Assembly: GCA_951812925.1 (NCBI GenBank)
Contig: OX638368.1
Span: 114,661,309 to 114,725,308 of the forward strand
Source: Calliopum simillimum
Taxonomy: Eukaryota; Arthropoda; Insecta; Diptera; Lauxaniidae
DNA: 64,000 nucleotides
Reading direction: 5' to 3'
Part shown: piece after piece, positions 1-13,500 of the stretch
Layout: each line of letters begins with the position of its first letter
Numbering within the stretch: position 1 is the first letter of the stretch
The notes under the pieces: model-generated
Database searches by the model: none
The model's input: only the letters and a program-made list of their open reading frames with translations
What the model was told of the DNA's origin: nothing
Position numbers and translations under genes: made by a program

Positions 1-670
1 TACCGCTCATACAAAAAATATATTCAAAATGCAACTTTAGAAGCATTTTTCACGTCAATGCAACCAAAATACACATAAACACTACGACTTTTAAGTGCAA
101 GCTCTGAGCAAAAACTGGGCGTATTTGGACAAGAGGGCGTGGCACCTCCCATATAAGCAAAAGCTTCAAAACGCTGTACTTACAACGTTTTTTAAGTTAA
201 TCGAACCAGATTTTACTCAGACACTTAAAACTATAAATGCAAGCTCTGAGCAAAAACTGGGTGAACACGGGCAAGAGGCCGTGGCATTCAAGGTTGCTGA
301 TCTCAATCAACTTTTTTGAAAACAAAATTATTATATCAGAACAAAATTGTGGTAGGGGGTTTTTGAAATCGTTTCTACCAAATTCGGGATCAACTTTTTT
401 GAAAACGGAATGGTTGATCCAAAATGATGCTGATTCAAAATTTTGGATAAAACTTTTCGAATACAAAATGGCAGACAGTTTCGAACTTTATGGAATGTGG
501 GCGTGTCCTTCACCCGATCACGCTCATTTTCAACGAGTAGTTACATATATGCTAGCACTTTTATCTCAGATGACAAATATTATTTTTGTACTTCAAATAA
601 TCAAAATGTTATGGCGACTTAAAATTTTGAGGTATATGGGAGTCCTTGACCACGCCCATTTTAAATGACT
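1..670 (+). repeat. INE-1/Helentron-like element, truncated copy A
   Basis: Starts inside the same flank text as copies B (4425) and C (10126): 'cataCaaaaaatatattcaa'-like sequence, then two minisatellite units that begin with a GCAAGCTCTGAGCAAAAACT core at about 99 and 239 (period ~139). It is followed by degenerate family sequence with GTGGGCGTG/CACGCCC motifs. The left part lies outside the window. The family assignment is from memory of the dipteran INE-1 layout. Confidence 0.6.
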
Positions 671-1432
671 AGATGCTTCCAGTACTATCTCAAATATCGA
701 ATTTAATTGCTATATCTCAAATAATTTGACTATTAAACAGAGCTACCAATTGAGGGAAAACCAATTTGAATTTGATCTCGATAACTGTTTTTGACTAATT
801 CAGGGTCGCTTATTCCGAATCTGGCAACTGTTTTTTCCTATCAAGTCAGAGATCCGTGTTATCCTTGATTTAAAGTGCAGAAAACGCTATCTTCAGACAA
901 ATAAAATATAGATTTTTTGTGATGATCCGGATTTCCTTGTTATATTAAAAAGAGCTACTATCTTAGTATGCAAATCTTCAGAAAATAGATCAAATTAAAA
1001 CTTTTTATAAGTTATAGGAGGTAAGACTGGTTAGTTTTACAGATACGTTCATTTAAACTTTAACATTTTTTAAGAAATTTAAGGAAGAAATTTACATTTT
1101 CTGAATTCATCAAGTTCAAGACACGAAAACTCAGAAATGGTATTATTTCGTGGTATTTTGGTACTTGAATTATATATGTCAGCTAAACATTTAACTTTAA
1201 ATTTATGCAATAATATTATTATTTTGGATACATGCATTTTCAGACTTATGACCTGCTAGCGCTCTCTGACAGACTACTGTGCGCCGTCCAGTGGCTCTTG
1301 CTCAAACCACCTCCCCCCTAAGAGCGCCAAGAGGCTTATGAACAGTCTCTTACCTTCATGACTCCATACTCCCTATAAATATGTATTTTCTAAAATTCCT
1401 CACTGATGCTTAATTTTTTTCTTTATTTACAG
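671..1432. other. Intron 5' of exon 1, no recognised element
   Basis: AT-rich non-coding sequence. Positions 1240-1360 are locally GC-richer (gctctctgacagactactg...) but show no open frame or terminal repeat that I can identify. Confidence 0.5.
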
Positions 1433-1512
1433 TCTGCAATTTTATTATACACGAAAGATGTGTCCTCAGCGTAGTAACACCTTGTTCAGGAATTGCACCA
1501 TGTATTATAAAG
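1433..1512 (+). CDS. DGKQ: DGK theta exon 1 in window: C-terminal half of C1-1
   Basis: Acceptor ...tttacag, donor AAG|gtaagt. It starts with two bases that complete a split codon (probably Val) and reads [17 protein letters not shown], matching the C-X4-H-X2-C-X7-C end of a DAG/phorbol-type zinc-binding C1 domain, then SGIAPCIIK. The first half of this C1 domain must lie in an exon left of the window. Confidence 0.9.
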
Positions 1513-4500
1513 GTAAGTCAAAAAAATAATCAGTTTTTATAGTAAATTAGTATGCGTATTAAGGCATATGCAAAAACATAATAAAATGAAATAGTACGAG
1601 ATCCGGCAGTAAAAAAACGTTTTTATTTAAAATCTAGTTTTTACATATATTTATGAATGGGGAAATATATTTTTGGCGGGTTGCCTATCGAAATGTGGCC
1701 GCAAGTATTATAAAATTGCGATAACTTATGAACCGTGAGTCGCACGAGAAAAAGTGCCCAGATCTTTTTTATGGAGAGTCATATGCTCTACAAGTAATTT
1801 TTATTATATGTAAAAAAAAATACCGTTTTTTCTACGTTTATTTATTGCGTAAAAAAATCGGTCTTTAATAAATAATTCTTAAACGGTAAATTTTTTTAAA
1901 CATATAATGAAAATTACATGTAGAGCATATGACTCCTTATAAAAAAGATTTTGACACTTTTCCCCGTGAGACTCACGGTTCATAAGTTATCGCAATTTGA
2001 TAATACTTGCGGCCACATTTTGAGAGAATCTGAATCAGACATCTCTTAAATTTGTTTTAAAAAACAGAAAACTTATAATGAGTCAAAAGGATACATCAAA
2101 AAACAATAATCTTATAATTACTAAGTATATAAAATTATATAAAATTTAATCAGAAGAATATAACTATTATTTTAATATTTTCTTAAAGAATCCTGTCGCT
2201 CACTGTTGGTCTGAGCCTACACATTCTAAAAGAAAATTTTGCACTGTTTGTCGAAAACGTTTGGATGAAACGCCAGCTGTTCACTGCTTAAGTAAGTTAA
2301 TGCTTTCAATACTTTATACTTTAGTAGTATAAAATTTAAACATACCATATATTAATTAATATGTAATCTTTTTTTTTTTTTTTTCTTCGTATCAGTATGC
2401 GAATATTTCGCACATATTGAGTGCCAAGATTTTGCGGTTCCCGATTGTACAGAAAATGCAACTTATGTGCCCAGCAAAGAATTATTAAATGTTAAACATC
2501 AGGTAAGAATGTTGAAAATAACACCGGCACACAAAAAACTAAAAACTACACGTACATTTGGCCAGACACATCTATCTATATGTATTTTGGTGCGCTGAAT
2601 CCGCATCCGAGGTCAGAATTGCTTGAAGTTGCAGAAAGCGCTGTTTTAAGGCTAATCTCCCTTATCAAACTATTCATTCAAAATTTCCGATTGAACTCTT
2701 ACTTTCCGCGACTACATTATTTTTGTAGCGTTAAACCGATTTAACACACAAAATGTTATCACTTTACTTCAAAGGTAGATAACTCGCAAAGTAAGAGTCC
2801 AATTGGAAACGTCTGAAAATTTGATAAGGAAGATTTTAGCTATTTGGTACCATTGAAAAAATGGAACTACACCTTTTCCTGGAGCTGCGCCATAAGCCAT
2901 GAAAACAGCACTTTCTGCAACTTCAAGCAAGAATATCTCGAAAGGGTATATGGTATGTGCAATTCTGACATTGGATTTTGATTTAGAGCACCAAAATACA
3001 TATACGAGTAGATCGATATGTCTCGTCAAATGTACAGGCCACTTTTTTTTTTTTTTTTTTGTGTGCCGGTGTAACCTTCAGCACAGTTTAAAAAAATAAC
3101 AACCTTTAAATTTCAGCATCATTGGCGAGAGGGAAATTTACCAGCAACATCAAAATGTGCTTCTTGCAAGAAAACTTGTTGGTCATCCGAATGTCTTACA
3201 GGTATATTCAATATTTTATTCATATTAGACGGATTTGTTTTATGTTAATTTTGTTGATATGCTCTATGCACTAAAATGTACTTGGTATAGCTGTTTTAAG
3301 TCCTAAATTATTTTAAAAGTTTATGAACGATGTTCACTAATGACTTCAAAAATAAGCCCCAAGCAAAAATATATATCCCATGTAAAAGTTCTGGTAGTCA
3401 CGAAAATATAAATATACCAATCATTCCAGAGAGACCTCTGTACGATAATGTATGTATGTATTCTCCTTTAACTCCTAGGAGGAGCATAGGGCCAATATGA
3501 AATCTCTCCATTTGTCACGATCCCTTGCGATGACTTTGATCTCTTGCCACGATTTTCCCGATTCTTGGATTTCCTTTTCCAACGACCTTTTCCAGTTGGT
3601 TTTGGGTCTACCACGTCCTCTACTGCCTTGTGGATTCCACTCAAGGGCCTGGCGACAAACTTCGCTGTGTGGTTTCCGGAGAGTGTGACCAATCCATCCC
3701 CATTTGCGCAGCTTGATCTCGTTGGCTATAGCCTTCTGTTTGCATTTTTGATGTAGCTCGTCATTTGATATAGTGCGAGGCCACCAAACCTTTAGTATAC
3801 GCCTTAAGCATTTGTTGACGAATACTTGCAGCTTGTTTGTTAGTTGTTCAGTAACAAGCCGTGTTTCGCACCCATATAACAAAACCGATTTCACATTCGA
3901 ATCAAAAATGCGCACTCTCGTTTTGGTGGATATAACGGATGAAGACCATATTTTGTTCAGTTGAGCAAACGCGCCTTTTGCTTTTGCTATTCTTGAGTTG
4001 ATATCCTCTTTTGCTCCACCATCCATGGAGATAATGCTGCCTAAATACGTGAAGCTATCGACGTTTCCGATGTCATCACTGCCAGCTTTAAACGTGATGT
4101 CATTGCTTGCGTTTAGCTCCATGCTTTTAGTCTTGGATACGTTGATACGATAAGGTTTGACCCAATTAATTTTTACAAATTTCTTAAGAAACCCGATTTT
4201 GACCAGAAATCATTATAATAGCAATGTTTTTAGTTGTTTCAAGCTAATTATCTCAGTTAATGTTATAACTTTTACATGGATACTTATGAAAACTAGAATC
4301 GCCCAATGGTCAAAATTTGACCACAAATGTATTAGATAATTTTTGTACTTTCTGGACAGTTTTAGTACTTTTTTTGCTATTTGGTACAAAATAGAAAAGC
4401 TCATTTGAAATAAAACGCCAGCTTTTTATACCCTACACCCAGGGTATATTCACTTTGCCATTCCGATTGTAACGCGGAGAAGGAGGCGTGGCAGGTATAG

Positions 4501-7500
4501 AAAAGTATATATATTCTTGATCAGCGTCACCTCCTGAGTCGACATAGCCAAGTCCGTCCGTCTGGCTGGCTGGTAGGCTGTCCGTCTGTGGAAATATTTT
4601 TTACGGAAAAATTAAGCAAGAAAATTCGAGGAAATTTGGTACACTGTCTTTGTTGTAAAAGTTACCTCGCGGGATTAAAACTGAGTGAAATCGGTAAACG
4701 GACACACCTACCGCCCATACAAAAAATATATTAAAAACGCAATTTTATGAGCATTATTCACGATAACGCATGTTGAATGTAAGCTCTAGCCAAAAACTAG
4801 GTGAATTCGGACAACAGGGCGTGGTACCTCCCATATAAGTAAAAGTTTCAAAATGCTATACTAAAAGCGTTACTTAAGATAATCCAACCAAATTGCACCC
4901 CGACACTAAGTATAGTAAATGCAAGCTCTGAAAAAAAAAACAAAGTAAACTCGGACGATAGTGCGTGGCAGCTCTCATATAAATAAAACTTTCAAAATGC
5001 TTTACTGAAAGCGTTTTTAGAGAGAATCCAACCAAATTTCACTTAGACACTTTGGACATCAAATGCAAGCTCTGAAAAAAAAACTCAGCAAACTCGAACA
5101 GTTGGGGCGTGGTACCTTCTACGTGTATATAACCAAAAAATTCAAAATGTTATACTAAAAGTGTTTTTTGAGATAATTCAACTAAATTTTACTCAGATAC
5201 TAACGACAGTAAATGCAAGCTCTGAGCAAAAACTTGGTTGATTCGGACAGGAAGGCGTGGAATCTCTCATACGATCAAAGTTTTCGAAATGCTGTAAAGA
5301 AAGCGTTACTTGTGGTTATGAAACCAAATATTCCACAAATACTTCAAATATTTAGCGCACAGTCTGAGCAAAAACTACGTGAATTCAGAAAAGAAGGCAT
5401 GGCACCTACCCTACAATCAAAATTTTAAAAATGCTTCAATGTAGGGTATTTATTTTTAAGCCAGGCCAAAGGTAACACCCTTTCTTGATGTTTTTTTTTT
5501 TTGTGATCTGAAATTGAATGTTCAAAAATTTGCATTTCATTTCACCTAGCTTAATGGCAAAACATTAAAATAGTTTTAACTTTGTGCACATTTATACACA
5601 AATACCTTTCAAATGGTGTATAATTCAAAATCGTGCTCCATTTCCAACATGATAAAAAAGGTAGGACAAATTTTTGTCTTGCGTATTAATGGGGGTTATC
5701 GCGAATAAATATTGCAGGGGAGTTTTTCTCAGACTGCAATGGAGGATGCACGGGTTACATTTTCGTTAATGTTAGTCAATGTTATTTGTAGAACCTATAA
5801 TTTCCCACAAAAAAGATTGTAATACTTTTTATTGTGTGACTCACCATTTTCATCATAAAGCTACCCAAATGAAAAGTAGTTGAAACCACACGGATTACGG
5901 AACAGCCCAGTATATTTCAAGATGTCTTGTGCAGGGCCAAATTAATATATAAATAGAAAATATAATTACGCTTGGACACGCATAGGGTACACAGGTACCA
6001 AAGCCTGGCTATAGAAAGTAAGGTACATCAACGTTACTCTCTTAAATCTGAATAAAATTTTTGGTCTTATTTTCAATATCAGCGTAGCTATTCTATTCTA
6101 CATAATCTAGATTCTAGACTATTTCAAATTAGTTTTAAAGCAGAAGTCGGACAAAACCTAGGAGAGATTTATAAATTAATATCACTTTATTCTATCTAAG
6201 AATGTGCTTTTTACATAGATACATATTTTAACTATCTTTTTTTTTTTTCAAGGTTACCGTTGCGAATGGTGCGGAATGACAACGCATGGTGGCTGTCGCA
6301 TGTACCTGCCAACCGAATGTAATTTTGGTATATTGCAACCTATTTACTTACCTCCACATTCTGTTTCAATACCACGTACTGAGGTGCCAATTGAAGCCAT
6401 AATTGGTGTGCAAGTTAAATCAAAAACAACACTAGTCAGAGATTATTCTTGTCGTAAGTACCACTAAAGTAGTTATATATTTTATATTCGGTAAATGATA
6501 AATGTAAACATAAAGATAACGTTAAATGAAAAACTTAAATTCTAGTTTTTTTACTATACTATGTATATGTATACGATACATTCATACATACAACAAAAAG
6601 TTAACATCGATATTGTTGTAAATGTGCATATTAAATGTTGTTGAACTTGGCAAATATCATCCAAATTTCACACATCAATTTTCACTATCCGAGCAACATT
6701 TTCAAAAGATGATCTTTGGTTCATCAAAAAATTTTCATATTTCTATAATTATGGTATGTAGCTCATTACATCCGCCAAAATATCATGTTTTCCTAAGTTT
6801 GGCAAGAACTTTGTATTATTTATTATTGTATATCTGGCGTCAAGAAGTAATTGAAAGTTACATTGCTTTTGTAAAGTGTTGCTCCATATAAACTTCATAT
6901 TCATCAGATTTAAATGCTAAGTTAAACGAATTTTGTTTAAATCTACCTTTTTATACTTCCTAAGATCATACTTGATTTGTAGCTGCATTTTTTTAGCTGT
7001 TAAATCAATTGATTTTAATTTATGAATTATTAAAAAAATTTTAAATTTTATACATCACCAATATTCAAAGGCCTATAATAATTGTGTTAGTCTGGCAATA
7101 TTCCAAAGTAGCAAAATAAAAATAATTAATTTATTTTTAATAAATACTTTTCTAATAAACATAAGGTTGGTTCAAAAAGCAATGAAAGTAAGAAAACTTC
7201 ATATATTTTCTATGCGAAAAAAATTATGCGATTCACTACTTCACAGTTTAATTGCATGTAATATACAGACATTTTGAAGTTTTACTAAATATTCAGAAAT
7301 AATCTGAAATAACACACATTCATCCTAAAGAAAAATTTTTGAAAACAATTCAAATTATCTTATATTTTGAGATGCGTTTACTTTAAAGGTATATAAATCG
7401 GAAAGTAAGAGTCTAATCGATCAAAAAGATTATGGCTACACGATGCGATTGAAAAAATGGGATTACATCTTTTCCTGCCCGTATTATTACAGATGCTGGT

Positions 7501-10500
7501 TGTTGGCCCTTCACATCCAGAGTTCAGTCAAGTTTATGTTCAACAAAAAAAATATTACTCGCAGTAGTGGGGTTCCATATTTCTCTTTCGGTATATACCG
7601 AGTAAAAATGCCACGAAGCGAATAAACATGTTCACTCGCGCTCGTGTTCATTCGAAATCGAAATCACATTCAATTCTGTTTGTTTTGATATATGCGAAAA
7701 ATACTCAGCGCTCTGCTGCCTCTCAAAGTATATGCAAAACAAAAGTCAGTCGTTTACATTTAACAAAATTTTTTTAAAAATCCCACACACAAGCTAAGTA
7801 TTATTGCAAATACAGCTAAACGAACAATATACCACGAAGTCTCTCGTGCAGTTGAACTGAACTGTGTCCATATTTGAATGCTACACTCAGAAAACAGTAT
7901 GATTATATATATCAAAATTTGGTAATAATTAACAAATAATTTATTTGATATAGGCGAATCAAATATATGATATTATTTAATGAGTGGCATATTTGAGCAA
8001 CTTTATTGGTTCAATTGTATATTTGTTTACAATTACCAAATATATGTTTGAGTGGAAAAAATTACTACTTGATATATAAAACTTGCAAGTATTGAAATTG
8101 ATAGGGGTGCCACACGTCCCGCGCTTACCCGACATAGTTTTATCTACATCAAAATTTATCGATATCTTTAAAGAGATATCAGCGTAAGTATTTCATTATT
8201 GTAGCGTTTGTGATGATAATTACAAAATGTGAATCCTTCCATTTCGACAAATTGATACACAAAACAGTATGTAAACTTTCTGTTGCAACTTGAACCACCC
8301 TTATAAGAAGACCTAGACTATTTGTATAAATTCATCTTCTCATAATTTCTGTTCTATTCTTTTGATTTTTTTTTTTTTCAATTTTCTTAATTTTCAATTT
8401 TTTTTTTATTATATTTATTATTATTTATGTTTGCACAGTAATATGGGTATAATGAAATTAGTTTAAGAATATTAAGGTTCATACCTCTTTAACAAAAGAT
8501 TACATCTAAAGCTAAGCAAAAAAGGGTTAATTTTTGTGGAAAGCGTGTGATATTTTTAGTTTTATCCAAATAGTACTTAGTGTTACAATTGACTGATAAG
8601 TTCCTGATTTGACAGAGCTTATAATTTTTTTAGTAAGTAAATTCTAATCTTCAAAAGATAGCTATACAAATTTGATGGCGATCTGACTTTGGTTTGTTAT
8701 AGCGAAACAATTTTTTTTATTTACAAAACATAAATGGAAAAAGAGAATTTCGTGTGTTAATAAAACATTGCTTTTTGATGGGAAAAACACCGATGATACT
8801 GAAAACCTGCAGTTGTTCTGGAAAGCATTTAAAGTTCACAAAAAAGCTTCAAAAGACCGAAAAGTGAAGTTGATGTGTAAAATTTAATTTAACCCAAAAA
8901 GTTGTGTTTTCTTTGTTAGACCGGGAATTTATCAGTCGATGGTTATATCGTACATAAAAAATTATGTCCAGCTCATCTTTTCTCTCAGACGTTCATTCTC
9001 TTGAAGATATTTTTCATTTCGTAACTCTATTGAACATTGGCGTGTATCTTTAACGTGGTTCTAAAGTAAAATATTCTAATGGTGTTAAATCGGACAGTTT
9101 CGGCGCCTAATTGTGACTATTAGATTCAAAGACGATGTATTCCACTTCTTACCGTTCGAAGATATTGAAGAAAAACAAAACATGAAACTTGAAATTCCTA
9201 TAAGAATTCACCTTTTTTGAAATATTAAAGTCAAAATTGGATTGGAATTAATAGACATTTGAAAACTCCGATAAAAGCCAACGGTAGTATTTGAAACTGT
9301 GATTCATAATCAGTTGCCAACTCAATTTTTATTGTTGTTTCTATTTCGAGAAATCACGCCAGGATATTTTTAACGCAACAAAGCCATAGTTTTCATTGTC
9401 TTCTACGTTAGTAACATCAATTTCGAGCCAACAAAACAAATAAATTAATATCACCCGATTCCTGTTTTCGTCTTAGAAATGAAATAATTTTGGTTTTTAG
9501 ACACACCCTCCCTCAGCTACAGTGGTGATATTTTTAGTTGACCTGATCGGGAAAACATTTTGTGTCTTCACATTCCTTTCTTGTCCGAGATATTCGAATA
9601 AATGGTTAAATTTGTTTTCATTGGATATAGATATAAGATGATTCTTTCTTGAATTACTATAAAAATTCATTGGATGAAAAATATTAAAATATGATATGAC
9701 CGACTTTTTACATAATGGGTTTTTATCTTTGTATAGACAGCTCACGGTGAAATGTATAGCTAGCAAAATCTTAAATCTCTGCGCCTTCTGGCTCTCGAGT
9801 TAAAAATATGACAGAATATGATATGACAGATTTTGTTGATCCTCTTATCAAATTAAAGTTTGAATTCCGTCTCCTAAAAAATTTTTTAAAGTACATATTA
9901 TCTTCTTACAGAAATGTTCACACTTTACCCTTACCTTATTATAGACTTAAAGTTAGATATAGAATGAAAAAAGATACAGTGATGATATATTCGTGTTAAA
10001 ACCAGACCTTGAAGTAAGACTTTTAAATCATTTAGATAAGAAAAAAAGCTTCTTAAAATAAAAGACTGAAAAAACTTTTACTTTTAAAAAACTTTTATAA
10101 AAGTTTTTTAGAAAAACACAACAGTTTTTGTACCCTTCACCGGGGGTGCATTCACTTTGTTCTTCCGTTTGTAACGCAGAGAAGGAGGTGTGGCAGATAT
10201 AGAAACGTATATATGCATATTCTTGATCAGCGTCACCTCCTGTGTCGATATAGCCATCTCTGGCTGTCTGACTGGCTGGGTGTGCGTGGAAACTGAGCAA
10301 GATAATGAATGAAATTTGGGGCGCTGCCTCCGTCGTCAAAGTTAGCACGTGGGATTGAAAATGACCGAAATCGGTCTACGGACACGCCTACCCTCCATAC
10401 AAAAAATAAATTCAAAGTGCAACTTTAAGAGTATTTTCCACGACAATGCAACCAATGCAAGCTCTGAACGAAAACTGGGCGAATTCGGACAAGAGGGCAC

Positions 10501-13500
10501 CTCCCATACAAGCAAAAGCTTCAAAACGCTATACTGAGAGCGTTTTTTGAGACAATCGCACTAAATTTTACCCGGACACTAAGAACTATAAATGCAAGCC
10601 CTGAGAAATCTGGGTAATATCGGACAAGAAGGCGTGGCACCTCTCATATAAGCAAAAGTTTCAAAATGCTATTCTGAAAGAGTTTTTTTAGATAATCCAT
10701 CTAAATTTCACTCAAATACTAAGAACTATAAATGCAAGCTCTAAGCTAAAACTAGACGTGGTACTACCCATATAACCAAAAGCTTCAAAACGCTATACTT
10801 AAAACGTTTTTTGAGATAGTCCTACCAAATTTCACTCAAATACTAAGAACTATAAATGCAAGCTCTGAGCAAAAGCTGGGTGAACTCGGACAAGAGGGCG
10901 TGGCACTTCCCATACAAGCAAAATTTTCGAAATACTGTAGTGTATAGTATTCAATGTTTGGCCAGGCCAAATGTTGCACCCTTGCTAGTTTTTCACTTAT
11001 CTATAGAGGTGGAAGATAAAATCTCACCGTTTCTGGCCCATTTTTGAAAAAAAAATTTACTGCAGAAAAGGTCAAAATACATTTTGGATATGACCAAAGG
11101 AGTCCCTGACTACTCTAAGTGACCGATTTGGGCCCATTTTTGTAAATTTTATTGCGCCAATCGATTGGGAAAGGTCGAACATAAATTTTATTAAAAACTT
11201 TTAGAAGAGTTTAAAAAAATCTTTTCAAATCAAAATTAATAAAAACTTTTTATCATCGAAGTTTTTATAAACTTTTTAAATAAAAGTTTCAAGGTGTGGT
11301 TAAAACTAATTTTCCTAATCTTACTGCGCAATTCTATTAAATTTGAGGAGTGATTTTTCAAAAGGGCTTATTACAAAAACGAGGCAAAAGTAATGTCATA
11401 TATGATTTTTTTAACAAAATATCATTAATTCCACGCCATCAGGTAAACTTTTCGTGAAAACAAAATCTAATTTTATTACTTTATAACAAAGTATCAGGCA
11501 AATAATATTATGACATTACTTTTTTACGTTTTGGCTATAATCCCTTTTGAAAAATCACTCCCCATTTACTTATTTATATTCATTTTAATATATACGCTTA
11601 AGTTTATTATTTAATTATTTTTTTACAATGCGTTAAATGATTAAGTTTTTTTAATTATTTTTTTGTTACCTTTTTTTATCCAAAACACAAAAAAAAACTT
11701 TCGAAAAATTTATAAAATTATTTAGCTGAATTAAGAACAATCGATTGCTATGAAACAGAGCATGCAGCTTCGGATGATGGTAGCCATTTGTTAACATTAA
11801 GAGAAACACTACTGCTCGAAAGACAGCGTCGAGCCAGAATCAAGCATAATTTTTTATTTTCAATTACGCCTTCAACTAATCCTCCCACATCTTTCCCGTC
11901 TATTGCATCAATAGTAGAAGTACCAACAACTCCATCAGTAACAACCACCACGTGTACATCATCAGCGACAACAGTTATAGCAGCAGCAGCACCATTATCG
12001 GAGGAACCAGCCGCCAAAGATGATTTTAACGAAATGCCAATTACCCAAGAAATAAGTGAAAACGAAAGACTGTTAAGTACCGTCACAGCCACGCCGACGG
12101 TTCATAAATATCAAAAAAATCTACAAAAATCATCCTCCGCTTCGTCGTCCCTGCATTTATTTTATTCGAACATTTTCCGTAGAATTCAGGATAAACGACA
12201 ACATGGTCGACGCAAATACCTTTCCTCCAATACCTCAAATGATGAGGAAGAAGATATTGAAGTTGGTTGTGACATAAGCGGTGGTGATATCAGTGATGAT
12301 TATGAACATCATCATCTCTGTGGTGGTAATGCTGATACAGCGGCACCACTACTAAGGCGTAGTAGCAGGGACAAAAGCCGAGTTTCGGTTGATACTCCCA
12401 GTGGTGGTCTTGGTGTTTGCGGCAAAACAACCACCAGCACCAGGCGCAATATTGATGGTAGCGGTGGCATTAGCGATGTCGACTATCATGGCGATGCCGA
12501 AGCCGAAATGTTACCACATGAAAGTTTCTATGAAACTTCAGATACTGGTGGTGATTTGACCACCACCACCACCGATGATATTGATATTGATTCAAGCATG
12601 AATGTTGTTAGTAGTAATTTAAGCTATAATAGTAGTAATAGTAATACGTCAATAGATAATCGCTCTAGTATAGATAAACATAGGAATGCTCATAATATCC
12701 AGTTGACAACAGTGGCGGAACAGCGTTCGCCAACAGCAAAAACATCAACAGCAACGAGTGATCACACAAAAAAGTTACAAAGTGCTGCCATAGTGCTTTG
12801 TCCACCAACGAAGACCGGTGCTGGTGGTTCACTGAGCTCTGAGCCCAACTCAAGTGACTGCTCTTCAGCCTCACCGATACCATCGGTAGTACCACCGCTA
12901 TCTTTACCGCCCGTAACAAGAAGTGCATCATTTCAAGAACCAGGTGTCAAACCTCTCATTACAAGTAAAAGTAACACGCCTCCTCAAAAATTAAGTACAT
13001 CGTCAAGGAACAAGAAATATGCGCGTATTTTTACGCGCCGACGCTCAAAACGTTCGAATTCTGGTGCAACTGCTGCCACAACTTCGTCAAAAAGTGGCAA
13101 CAACAATTGTCGCAGTGATTACAGCCTTGATGTTCACTCACAAAATATTGAAATTACAATACAGGATGAGGATGGCAATTATCAACCGTATGATGAGAAT
13201 TTTTATACATTAAGCAGCAGCAGTACCCATCATCAGGCGGATGATGCAGACGACGACGACGATGATGAAGATGAAGATATTGGTGAAAGTGTTGGATTGC
13301 GTGACAGTGGTGACGGCGGTATCTATCAACAGTATTTAGACAATCGGCTAAGAACGCTTAGTTCTGGCGCCGTCAGCGATGATATTGCTGGTGATATAAG
13401 CGATGGTGGCAGCAGCCAAGGTCGTTCACAAACCAGCACAAACGAACATGTTTTTGGTCGCCTAATGAAGCGAATGCGTCGTTTGCAAATTGGCTGGCGG

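Noticed and set aside
3475..4122. Host gene of 215 residues
   Set aside because: Matches the C-terminal region of RTE-like LINE polyproteins and ends in a short tandem tail.
6622..6891. 89-codon frame as an extra DGK exon
   Set aside because: No family similarity, and exon 5 already joins exon 6 in phase.
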